Below, piece after piece: positions 13,901 to 25,900 of a stretch of 28,420 nucleotides of DNA. The DNA is taken from assembly GCA_937914675.1 (NCBI GenBank), contig CALDOC010000191.1:1-28420 (forward strand), given 5' to 3'. The position numbers and the translations under genes were made by a program. Position 1 is the first letter of the stretch; every line of letters starts with the position of its first letter. Source of the DNA: an uncultured Sulfurimonas sp. (GTDB lineage: Bacteria; Campylobacterota; Campylobacteria; Campylobacterales; Sulfurimonadaceae). The notes under the pieces are model-generated. The model was not told the origin of the DNA. It saw nothing but the letters and a program-made list of their open reading frames with translations, and made no database searches.

Positions 13901-16900
13901 ATAATCGTCCACCGTGTTCATGACTACGCTAAAAGAGTTTACGCTTATCTCCAAGTTGCTTACGCCAACAAACGCGGCTGAGCCAACTTCCGCTTTTAAC
14001 GCGGTCCATGAACTCCCACCGCCATCGTTTACGAACATGAGGGCTAAATTTACGTCTTTAAGCTCTAAACCTACGGCGTCTGAAGCGTTGGCGTTGGAAC
14101 CTATGAAAGCGTTGAGATGATTTGCTCCTATTGAGAGCGTATTCACATTGCCAATGCCAGTCATACCGCCATCGGCGGTAGAAAAGTCTAAACGTCTTGT
14201 TGACTTGTCAATGGCTATCTCGCCATTAAAAACTACCGAATTTGCGATATTTATGTCAAAATTTCCAGACGCGCGAAGGAGATTGCCATCAAGCGCGTCC
14301 ATGTCAAAGAGCAGACTTGAATCGGCGCCTGTTTCAACGAGAAGATTTTTTTCCACGTAATCTACCAAAGTGCCATCATCGGCTGCATGATTTACCACTA
14401 CGTCTAAATTTTTCGCGCTGAGCGCAATGTTTTTAACGCCGTCAAAAGAGACGTTGTTCGCCGAAGCTTTCACGCTTACCCATGAACGGCTTGAGTTGCT
14501 TCTATCGCTCATCATCGCCATGGCGAAAGTCGCTCCGCCTAGCGTCAAACCAATCGCGCTATCTTTGCCTCTATCGATTCCAGCAAAGATGGACAAGTTT
14601 TGCGCGCCTATGGTCATCATGTCTACGCTTGTCTCTTGTAGAAGTTTTTCACTCACAGTGTATGATTCTAAGACGTTCACCGTTTGATTGCTTGATTTGT
14701 AAAACGCGAAGTCGCCCTCTACGTATAAGAAATCGTAAAGTGATAAGCGCGCTTGGCTTAAGCCCACGTGAGCCGTCGTCAAAGAGGCTTCCAAATTAAC
14801 AAAACTGTAACTTAAATCACCAGCCGTCACCGTATGGTTTGCGTACGCCACGTCGGTTTCGTTTAACTCTATCTGCACAACCTCGGCGCCTATGGAGACG
14901 TTCTCTCCTAGGTCCGCGAAGAGACTTCCTTGCGCTTGAAAGATTTTTTGTCCAGTTTGCGTGATGACCAAACCTATGGCGCTCTCTTTCATTCCAACCG
15001 AAAAATTGCCTACGTTTAGCAATACGCTAGCGTTGTTCGTGATAACGCTAATCTCTTTATCTTGCTTCTTAAAGCTAAAATCACCCGTTAAACTCAATGT
15101 GTCAAAAGCTGTCATTTGAAGATTTGTAACGCTAAACTCGTTTAAGTTGGCGGCGCCGTTAAAGTTGCCAAAGGTATAGTTAAACTCTCCAAATTGCAAC
15201 GCGAAAGCGGTGTAGTCGATTTTTGTATCGTTATAACGGATTGTCGCCCTATCGGCGGAAAAATCACTAAAACCGTCTCCGCTTACAAAGAAACCTCCAC
15301 TCGCTTCCATGACGACTGAACTGCCATCGGAGATAAATCCAAAGTTCGCGTCCGTGACGCCAAATGAATAGCCACCGGTCTCTAAAGAAGCGGCTATGCC
15401 ATATCCAGACATGATGAAACTAGTATCGTCTTTTGAAAAACCGAAAGAACCACGCATATTAAAGTTTTTTACGCTTAAGTCTAAGGTACCCGCCAAGGTA
15501 AGTCTCTCGCCTCTCAATCCATCGTCTTTAATCTCTAAATTGTTTATCGTCAAGGTGTTTGAAGAGAGGTTCGCCACCTTGTCGTTGCCCTCGCCAAGTC
15601 CAAAACTCGCGTCAAGATACATGTCGCTCGCGGATATGGCGATATCTGCGGGCAGTCCTAAAATCTCGGCTCCTCCAATCGCTACGGTCGCTAGAACCCA
15701 AGCTCTACTATCCGCGACTAAATCCGTACTATGTATGTCCGCTTTTTTGAATTTTCCATCAAAAACGGCTATTCCCATATCGACGTTAGTTAGACTCAAT
15801 CCTCTCGCGTCCGCGGAGCCATAATTAACCCCAAAGAATCCTTGCGCGTTAGTCGTGCCAAATTTAAACAACTGCGTAATGACGTCTTCTTGCGCCAACT
15901 CTTTTAAATTATCTAAAACAAGCACATGGTCTACGTAAGTTGGATCGGATTTTTCCACTAGCGAGAGAGTTCTATTGTCTTGGTATCCTAGAGTGAAATC
16001 GCCCGAAACGTAAAATGAATTTTGAATGTTGATGGTCGCCGCTACGGTTATCTCGATTGGAATTCCATCAAAATAGTCATAATTTAGCCACATGCCAATG
16101 AGGTCGTTGTCTTTTTTCGAACTAAACTCATCAAGTAAAAAGTCTGTCGCAAAATCGAAGGTATCGCCCTTAATCAACTCTTTGACTACAACTTCAAGTT
16201 TGTTTTCGCTTTTTACCACGTCAAGATAATAATCCGAATGAAAAGCGAAGAAGCCCTCGCCCGTGCTAAAATTGCCTACGGTGTCGCCAAATTTGAAGAT
16301 TTCAAATCTGTCTCCAATTTGTGGAACGTACTCGTTCAAAAATTCTATCGAGAGCGTTTTACCCGTAAATTGCGTCAATCCCAAAGAGCCAATGCGATAT
16401 TTTTGACTTACTGAATTGGAGATTATTTGAAGATTTCCAAGCGCTATCAACTTGTCGCTTCCAGCTTCAAGGTTAAGATGATCAGCGGTGATGATAATGT
16501 CTTTACCGGAATTTATGGTTGAGAGGTATCCTGAGATAAAATTAAATTGCGCGCCATTGTTAACCGTGACGTCAACTTTTCCTTTTTGAGTCACCAAACC
16601 GCCATTTTGTTTATTGGCGTCCACCACGCTAATGGCGTCAACTTCATTTATGACAATGTCGGCGTACGTCTCTTCAAGCGTATTGTTTATTATGGTTATC
16701 TCATCAACTTGCGTTTGGATAGTACCTTTAACGCCGCCATCGGTTTGAAGTATTAAGCTAGCGTCTTGCATGATAAACTTGGCGTTTGTCACGTCTATGA
16801 CGCCTGACGCTTTAAGATCTAAACCTGTAGTGAGCCATCCCGTCGTTGTCTCGTCATTAATGATGATCGTCTCGTTTGAGGTGTCCGTAATCTCTAAAAT

Positions 16901-19900
16901 ACTCAAAGTGTCATCAAATTTGATTATAGCGTCTTTGTAAGAGAGAGTTTGCGCTCCTAAAATAATCGCTTCGTCTGATACAAAACTCTCCAATGAGAGT
17001 CTGTCTCGTCCGCTTCCAAAGGTAACGTTGAGGCTTGTGTAAAGGTTTGCGTATACGACGTCGTCTCCCGCGCCCGCGTCTACGACGTCGTCGCCTTCGA
17101 TGTAAATTTTATCGTCGCCGCCCGCCGCGTTGATGGTGTTGGATCCCACGCCCATATGCACGTACTCGGCGAAATCGCTCCCTACGAAGTTGTCATTCCC
17201 AGTTCCACCGTAGTAATGACGATCTGCGATTCCTGATTGGAACTCATCGTTTCCTTCTCCACCATCTAGCACGCTGTTGGCGGATCCACCGGCTACGATG
17301 AAGGTGTCGTCTCCTTTTCCGCCGTTTATGTATAGATCAGCCGTAACGTTTTCACCGATAAAGAAGACGTTGTCGCCATCGCCGCCCGTGGCGACTATTT
17401 TGTCAACGCCGGTAAATGATTTTGTTTGTCCCAAAGACTCGATGGTTATCTTGCCTGTTGCACTTTGCGTGATAACGTAAGATTCGTTATCCACTTTTGT
17501 AAAAGTGCCTCGTTGAGAAGCCATCTCTCCCGTATGCAGATAGAGCGTCGTTCCCACTTGAGAGGCTATTTTTGGAGGGTCTTGAAAACTCCAGTTCATA
17601 CTCGTAGAGATGCTGATGCCCGCCAACGTCGCTTTTAATTTTAAAGAGGCGTAGGTGGTCGTGATCATAATATCTCCGCTAAAACCGGCCAGAGTGGCGT
17701 CGATATTAAAAAAGCCCATGTCTAGTTTTAGTTTCAAGGCGCCGTAAACGCTCGCCCCAATCCTGTCATGTCCTATGGTGAGACTCACTCCCGCTTCAAG
17801 GCTAATTGGTCCAGCTTTTACTTTAAAGGATGCCTCTCCGTTTATCAAAAAGTGTCCGTCTGAGCTTACGTAACCAGTGACGTTGATCTTGATGACGTTA
17901 AAAAAGTTTACTTCCGCCTTCGTAATTTCAATCTTAAAGAGTCCCTCGGTAACGCTTATGGAGCCCGCGAATGACAAATCAAACGCGAGGACGCTAAGCT
18001 TTCCATCAAGAGCCAAGTTAAACGTCGTCCCCGCGGCCACGCCGGCGTACTCCGTCGTCTTACTCGTATTTATCTCTAAAACGGCGCTCGCCTTGATACT
18101 AATGATGGCGATGGACAAGTCCGCGTCAAGATAGGCTTTCATGGCGAACACGGGACCTTCGTTCGTGTTTAAAATCTCTAACGCTCCGCCCACTTCCACA
18201 TAACCCAACTCGCCAAGACCTAAACGCATGTCCACTTGCGCGGAGAGTCCCTCTTGACTGATTTTCACGTCAAAAGAACCCTTCATCTCAACGCCGGGAA
18301 TAACGACTAGAGACGCCGCTCCCGCTACTCGCAATGAGAGCGGGTCAAGATCTTCCGTCGTCACGCCCGTCACGTTTCCGTCGTAGTCGGTCTCCAAACG
18401 TTTCACCGTTTGTTTCGCGTTCGTGGTGTTTACTTGGAGTAAAAAACCGCCTTTGACAACAAAACTACCAACTTCAATCAACTTGGCGCCGCCCTTAGCC
18501 GGGTCGCCTCCAACTTCTAAACTTCCATAGAGACCAAAAACATTTTTTCCTGTTTCTGCATTTACGGTAGTCACAAATCCAAGCGTTCCAGCCGCGCCAA
18601 GAGAGCTAAGTCCCGTTACGTTGAGCGTCGCCGAGACGTTTAACTCTATTCTAAACTCTTTCGTTCCCGCGCTATTATCTACGAGCGCCACAATTGAAAA
18701 GTCGCCCTCTAAAGTTACAACGTTGAGCAATTTAATCGAACCTGTTCCGCTCATGGAGAGATAGTTGTCCACCGCTCTATCAAAGTTTGGTGGCGTCGCC
18801 GAGATGGTTAACGTATCATAGCCAACTATATCTACAAACTGTTCTGGAACTTGGTAAACGTAATCTCTGCCCAAGGTGTTTATCGTGAGCGTTAAAGCGA
18901 CGTTCATCTCTAAAATATTTGGAATGTCTATACTTTTGTCTAAAGCGAACGTTCCAACTAGGCCCTCTTTGTTTAAAACTAAAAGACCGACGGAGTGCGA
19001 GTTCATGAGACCGTTGGCGATGTCTAGTTGTCCGTCAAAAAAGACCTCCATGCCATCAGTGGAAATTTCAAACGAAAAAGCCGCGCTCATGCGAATATAG
19101 TCGAAATCACCGCTATAAATTCTCGCCAAAGCGCTTCCATGCACGACGAGCATCAACTTGTCCAACTCTTTAAAACTGAGTGAAAGCGTTGGCGTCACCG
19201 TGATCGCGAAAGCGCCTCTCACGCCATTTTCATCCTCTGCGCCCGATCTTGAAAAATCCACTATGAGCGTAGGGAGCGTGCTAAAGTTCGCGTATAAGAC
19301 GAAGTCGCTCGCTTTGAGCTCGACGCCAGGCACGCCAACCAACTCTATGTTGGTCAAGGAGCCAACTATCCCCGCATACACAGTAAGCAAGCCTTGAACG
19401 TTCAACGCTATTTCAGTTTCATCACTCACGTCATTCCATGTTGCGACTCCAGTTTGACGCATAACGGTAAAACCAATACTTAAATCTTCAAGCGCTATAC
19501 CAATAACAGAATCACTCGTTTTCGCGCCACCGTCTTCATTGGTGATTTTGCCATCCGCATTCGCGTCAATCCAATAGTGCCCATCCTTTGACGGTTCACC
19601 GATGTAACCATACGCTTCTATGATCGCGAAGCTTAGACTGACGGTCGTCGCAGTTCCGTCCGTGCCGCTTACGTAATCATGCAGCGTCACGGTTTCTATT
19701 TTTTTGCCCATGTAAAAACCGGCGCTCAGCTCAATGACGCCAAGGAGTTTAAACTCCGCGTAACCCGCCACTTCCAACACTTCATTGTCAAAATCCAAAT
19801 AAAAAGCGTTGAGTCCAGAAGATATCTCCATGCCGCGGTTGAGCAGACCGTCGAGATTTAAATCTTCGCCCTCGTCTAAAATAAAGTTGTTGTTGGCGTC

Positions 19901-22900
19901 TTCGCCCGCGAAACTCGCTATGTAGTCAATGTTTGGAAGAGCCAAAAGAAGCGCCCCAACCGGTGGCAATCCGGGAATAACTGAAGTGTTTATATTTACT
20001 TGAATATCTTGCAAATTTGCCGTTACGATATCTTCTAAACCGATAAGCCCCGCGTAATCAATGTTTACTTTTAAAGAAATAAACTTCGGCAAAACGGCTC
20101 CAACGCCTGGAATTTGCGCTAAGCTCGGTCGCATGAGCGCCATGGCGATATCCGCGTCTAAAATGGCGACGCCTTGCGCGTTTGTATTCGCCCATTTTTC
20201 CGCCTCGCCGGTTATCTCTCCATCTTGGTCCAAATCTTGCCAAGGCGCGCCACCAATCCCCACAAAACCATAAAGATTTGTAGCCGCGAGGCTGATGCCG
20301 TCAACGTTCATTCGAATTTGGTCATCTCTTAAAGTCGCGTCGTCGCCTGATTTAAGCAGATTCATCACGGGAGCGAAATCGCCGCCGTTTACCACCACGT
20401 TAAGATTCGATTGCATTGAAAACTTGAAACCGCCGCGAAGGTACAAAAAGTCTGAAACTTGAATTTGAGCAAGTCCAACGTCTACTTCTAAAATCTGTGA
20501 TTCAAAGTCAAGATAGACAGCACTATTACCGCCGCTAGCAATTACAAAAGCTTGCGTGTTTATGACGCCGTCCAAGTTTCTATCTTCCCCTAAATCTAAA
20601 ACGCCATTACCATTTGTATCTTCTGTAAAATCTTTAAAACTCTCTTTAAAGTTGATGGTCGCGGGTCCGATTAAACCAGCCCATTTTTTGCCATTGTTAA
20701 ATTTAAAGGTAATATCTTTACCCTCAAATAAGAACTTTGAATCTAATTTTCCATTGCTATTGCTATCTTCGCTTATAAAGGTTAAAACGCCGTCGCCATT
20801 TTTGTCTTCACCATCATCTAAGACGCCGTTGCTATTTAAATCCTCTACAGAGTAGTTATCTGTAATGCCATTGCCATTGATATCTTCGCTAAAACCTACA
20901 ATTCCAACTCTTTGCGCTGTTACGGAGATAGCCGTGAACCCGCTTATAAGTTTGTCAAGAACTGCTGTTTGAGTCTTCATGACAGCCATGCCAAAATCGA
21001 CATTTTCTAAAACTAAACCCGTCGCGCCGCTATCGTAGTACCAATCGTTATAGTTATCGCCATCGCCGTTACTATCTTCATCCCAGTTGAAATCTTGTTT
21101 GTAAGGACCGCCGACGCCAACAAAAAGCTCAATATTTGAAGCGCCAATTGTCATGGTCGAAACTGTTACACCGCTGAGCGTTGAGTAGTCAGAAGAAAAA
21201 GAGACGCCACCGCCTAGCGCGGATATGTCGTTTAAAATATTATCAAAACCACTGATGACGCCCGCGATTTTACCAATATCTCCAAAGCCAGTGTTTACCG
21301 TTACTACTACTTCATCACCACCTTTTTGAAATGAGAATGAACCCTGTAGTGATACATAGCTACTGATTCTAATAAGCGCTTGACCAACATCTATGCCGAG
21401 TGTTTCAGTACCTCTAGCATCGAGCGTAAATGCTTTGCTTTTACTTGTTGCAACGCCGTTAAGGCTCACACCTGCTGATATTTGTAGATTGTTTTGCGAG
21501 TAATCAATAACTCTCCCATCACTTGAGGCTCTATTGACGACTATCTGGGCATCTGCTACTTTTACTTCAAAATCATCTGAGCCGACAAACTCTACTTTGT
21601 CTGCTTTTGCTTGTGCTGTTACCCAGTAGTTACTAGGATTACTCGCTTCAACAGCCAAGGCTAAACCAAATCCTACATCAGTAAAATCAAATCCAAAAGC
21701 GTTATCTTTACCCTTATTGATACCAGCGAAGAAGCCATCATTAGCACCTCCCAGAGTAAAGATAGAGACTCTTGCACTGCTTCCATCGGCAAAATTAACA
21801 GCTTGAAATTCAAACTCAAAAGAGAGTCTGTCAACTATGTCAAAAAGACCAAACACGTCAATGTTGAAATCAGCCTCTACCGCCATGATATTTGCTTGAT
21901 TCTCAGAGAACGTCGTGTTTCCTATGACGAGATTTGTTCTTGAAAAGTTTATAGCAGAAGTGTTTGCGGAGGATTGTAACAAAAGTACATTGATATTATT
22001 TCCCTCTGCCGTTAGATATGGTACGCCCACCAAAGCCGCTTGAGAGGCAGTCGCTTTTAAGAGTGTCCAGTTTCTTGAACCAGCGGTTTCATTTATGAAC
22101 ACCATCGCAAAGTTAACGCCAGTTAATTCAAAACCAACGCCTTTGACGCCTAAAAACGCATCAACGTTATTCGCACTCATGCTAAGCATATCTACATTAA
22201 TATGTTCGTTATTCTCAACCAAATCAATATTTACGTTTGATTTTTCAAAAGCGAAGTTGCCGTTAATGGTAAAAAATCCAAATAGACTTAACTCTAAACT
22301 TCCAGAGACTTTATAGAGTTCACTCGCGCTGTCCAACGTGATGGTGTCTGAGAGTTTCAAACTTTTTGAAGAGAAATCTATAGAGAGGCTACTATCATAA
22401 ACAACGCCGCCACTCCCTAAAGAGAAAGCTCCCGTGTTTATGACTACGTCTAAACCATTTGTACTGAGTGTCACGCCCTCAATACCCTCAAAAGATATAG
22501 ACTCCGCGACTGCGCCTAAAGACGCCCAGCCACGAGTGCCGTCACTCATGATGGCCAAGCCAAAATCTAAATTGTCTATGGCGAAGCCGATGTCGCCAAG
22601 ACCCACTTTGGCGTTGACGTTTGATTTCGCGAAAGTCATCATGACCACGTTAACGGAGTCGCCATTGGAGAGTTTCAACACCTCTAATTTTTGCGTGATT
22701 GTGAACGTGTTTGTGGACTTTATAAAACCAAAAAGGTTTAACTTCAGCGTTCCAGATAAAGAGAGATAGGCTCCATCGGCTCCATCCATGTCAAAACTAA
22801 TCGTAGTTGCGCTTAGAGGAGACGTTACGGAAAAAAGAGTTGTCGCGTAATCTATGACGGTCGTATTTGAACTACTATCGAGCGCGCCTTTGTTGACGCT

Positions 22901-25900
22901 GATATCAATATCGTTACCAGTGATTTCAAGTCTGTCCATTCCTTTAAAACCAACTGTACCAACACTTGCTCTTAGAGACGACCAGACTCTTTTGTCTCCC
23001 GTCTTTTCACTCGCTATCATGTAGGCGAAATTCGTACTCGCCAAAACAAAACCAACTTCTTTCGCCGAGCCACCGTTCATGCCGACAAAGGCGTTGACGT
23101 CAAAAGCGGCGATTGTCATGGTGTCTACCCCAACGCCTGTTGTACCATCTGAGAGGTCTACCGTTGTTGTTGATTTCTCAAAAGAGAAGTTTCCGCTTAC
23201 GCTAAAAAAGTCAAACAAGTTCACGTCCACCGCGCCCGCGACTTCAAGCGTTTTTTCAGTGAAATCTAGCGTGATGGTTCCTATGTTGACGCTATTGGCG
23301 CTCGCCGCGTAATCGATGGCGAGTCCATTGGCCTCAGTGTTTACTTTTAGGTCAAAGGCCGTCGCTTCTATGGTGACGCCCTCAATTCCAACGAAACTGA
23401 CAGAGGTGGCCGAAGCCAAAATGGACGTCCATTGATTGTTTGAAGCTCTGTCGCTTAAAAACGCTAGTCCAAAAGTCACGTTTTGCAGTTGCAGACCAAC
23501 CGAGCCAACACCAGCGAAAGCGGTCACGTTCGACGCGCCAAACGCCAAAACGTCAACCGTAACGTCGCTGGAGTCACTGAGCGTCATGACTTTTTGAGAT
23601 TTTTCGTAAGAGAATCCGCCCTCTACGCTAACGTAATCCGCATAACGCAATGACAACTCTCCAGAGAGAGCCAAACTTTCACCGCTCATGCTAAAAGTTG
23701 TCGTTGAAGCTGGACCCGTGACGACCTCAAAATTTGTTAAAGAAAAATCGACTACGGTCGCGTCGCTTGCGCTTTTGTTGATGAGAACGTCTATGTTGCT
23801 TAGCGTCATGTCAAAAGAGTCTATGTTTTCCACGAATGTAGCTGTCTCAATATGAGATGAAAAAGCCACCCATTGACGAGGAGTCGCAGTGGCTCCCTTT
23901 TCACTTATAATCGCTAAAGCGGCATCAATTCCACTGACTTTAACACCAAGTTCATTTGAACTTCCACCATTGACACCAGCAAATAGATTCACACTGTTTG
24001 CGCCGATTGCTAAAATATCCGCTTCTATTGCCGTAGAGTCATTGAGAGTCATGGTTTGTGTTGATTTTTCAACTGCGAAAGAGCCATTGAGAGTTACAAA
24101 ATCAAATATATTTATGTCAAAATTCGCATTAACTTGAAGGTATTCACCATGAGCTCCATCCATATCTAAAGTAACATAGGCATCTGTTCCCGCTAAAACA
24201 TCTAAATTGTTTGTTGAGTAATCTACGACAATTGTTGTAGCTGCTTGCGCGGTGATAGTTTGACTAAAGCCAGCTTGAGTTTTTTCTAAAGTCGCTTCGC
24301 TTATCTTTGGCGTTGCAGAGACGACTAAATCAGCGACGTCGCTGCCCGACAAAGAGCCGCCAAACTTAATTTCTAAAGTGGAACCATTAAACTCCGTAAC
24401 CTCTATCGTCGCGTCCGTAATTGTAAAGGCCGCGTTTATGAGAGTTTGCGCTTGCTCTTTCGTCGCGTTAAAATCAATCTCTGACGTTGTATACGTACTC
24501 CCCGCATGCGTAAGAGATAGAGTAAATGTTCCCTCAGTCGCTTGAGCGTTTATGACCACTCTTTGTTTTTCACTGACGTCCGCGTAGCCTTCAACGTCGT
24601 AGTAGATGTTTACGTTCGCCAAATTTAAACTCGTCGCGTCTATTGAGTATTTGTCGTTTACGTCCGTTTTAGAGAGAGAGCCGACGTTTGTCAGTAAAAA
24701 GTTCAGCTTAGTCGACGTTGAGTTGACGCTGTCAAAACTAACTATTACGTTACCCGTTCCTATCTCATTGGTCGCTTCTAACGCTGCTTGAATATTTGCC
24801 GCTAAAACTGTAGCGTCACTACTATAGGCGACTGTTTGTGTATCATTTAAAAAGCCTAAAGTGAAACTGCCCGATGGAGCGATGGCGTCAGGCGTCGTCT
24901 TTACAGAGAGCAAGTCGACGTCTACGCCATCGAAAGTTCCACCAAAAGTTATGTCATACGCGTCTGCGACGCCAGCTGTTGGTACAACGCTTATATCTGC
25001 GCCTGAGATGGCAATGGCACTATTAAGTGCCGTTTGAATTGCAAGAGCGTCCGCGTTAAACGCCAACTCTGCGGTAGTGTATGTTGTTCCATTATATGTT
25101 AAAGATAGATTATAAGTTCCAGTTGCATTCGTTGAGAGTTTAAAATGTTGCGTCTCTTTTCCTTGTAACTCTCCTTGAACTTTAGTAATTGGAGTTACAG
25201 TTCCAGTACTGAGTCCTGAGCTATCTGTTGAGACGTCTGCCATATCTGTATTTGCTAACCCATTTATGAAAGTAATGTCATATTTATGTCCCGCGCCATA
25301 GCTTCCATCAAATTTTACTTTTATATTTGAAGAGTAAGTATTGAGGAGTGTTGCAAACGCGTTTTTAATATTTGTCTCATTATTTAATGTCGCGCCACCT
25401 GTGACAAACGTGACAGTTTGCGTCTTTGAACCTATAGTAATGTCATAAGTACCTTTTGAGCTATATGGTTTATCAAAAATGAGTGATTTAACTTCATTAA
25501 CTCCAGTTGTAATAGTGCTTAGAGTATATAGTTCAATAGCTATTGGAGATGGCGTCTGTCTTGGTATCTCTACGATTAATCTACTTATCTCATCTACGCC
25601 TTGTTGTGAAGATAAGATTTGCGTAACGCTAGTAGTAGCTGTTGGGGCTGTTGTAGTGACGCTCACGCCATTTACGTCTGTTGCGCTCAAGGCACCAATA
25701 AACTCTACTTTAAATCCACTATAACCATTACCGCTCACCGAAACGTTTCCACTCCCAACGCCACTGAGATTTTCAAAAGCGGTTGTTATCTTTGTTATAA
25801 GCGTCGCGTCAGCGTCTATCGGAGTCACTTCAAAAACAGAACTCGAACCATTATACGCCAGCGTGATTGAACCTATGGTGTCTTTGTAAATATTCAAATC

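Noticed and set aside
16990..17393. Possible short-repeat or CRISPR-like DNA array
   Set aside because: The periodicity comes from glycine/aspartate-rich RTX turns in the protein. The DNA repeats differ from each other and there are no spacers of constant length.
20058..20243. Minus-strand open frame of 61 codons
   Set aside because: It lies in a different phase from the giant frame, which is uninterrupted here and carries a recognisable EF-hand-like unit. The product is Arg-rich with no motif.
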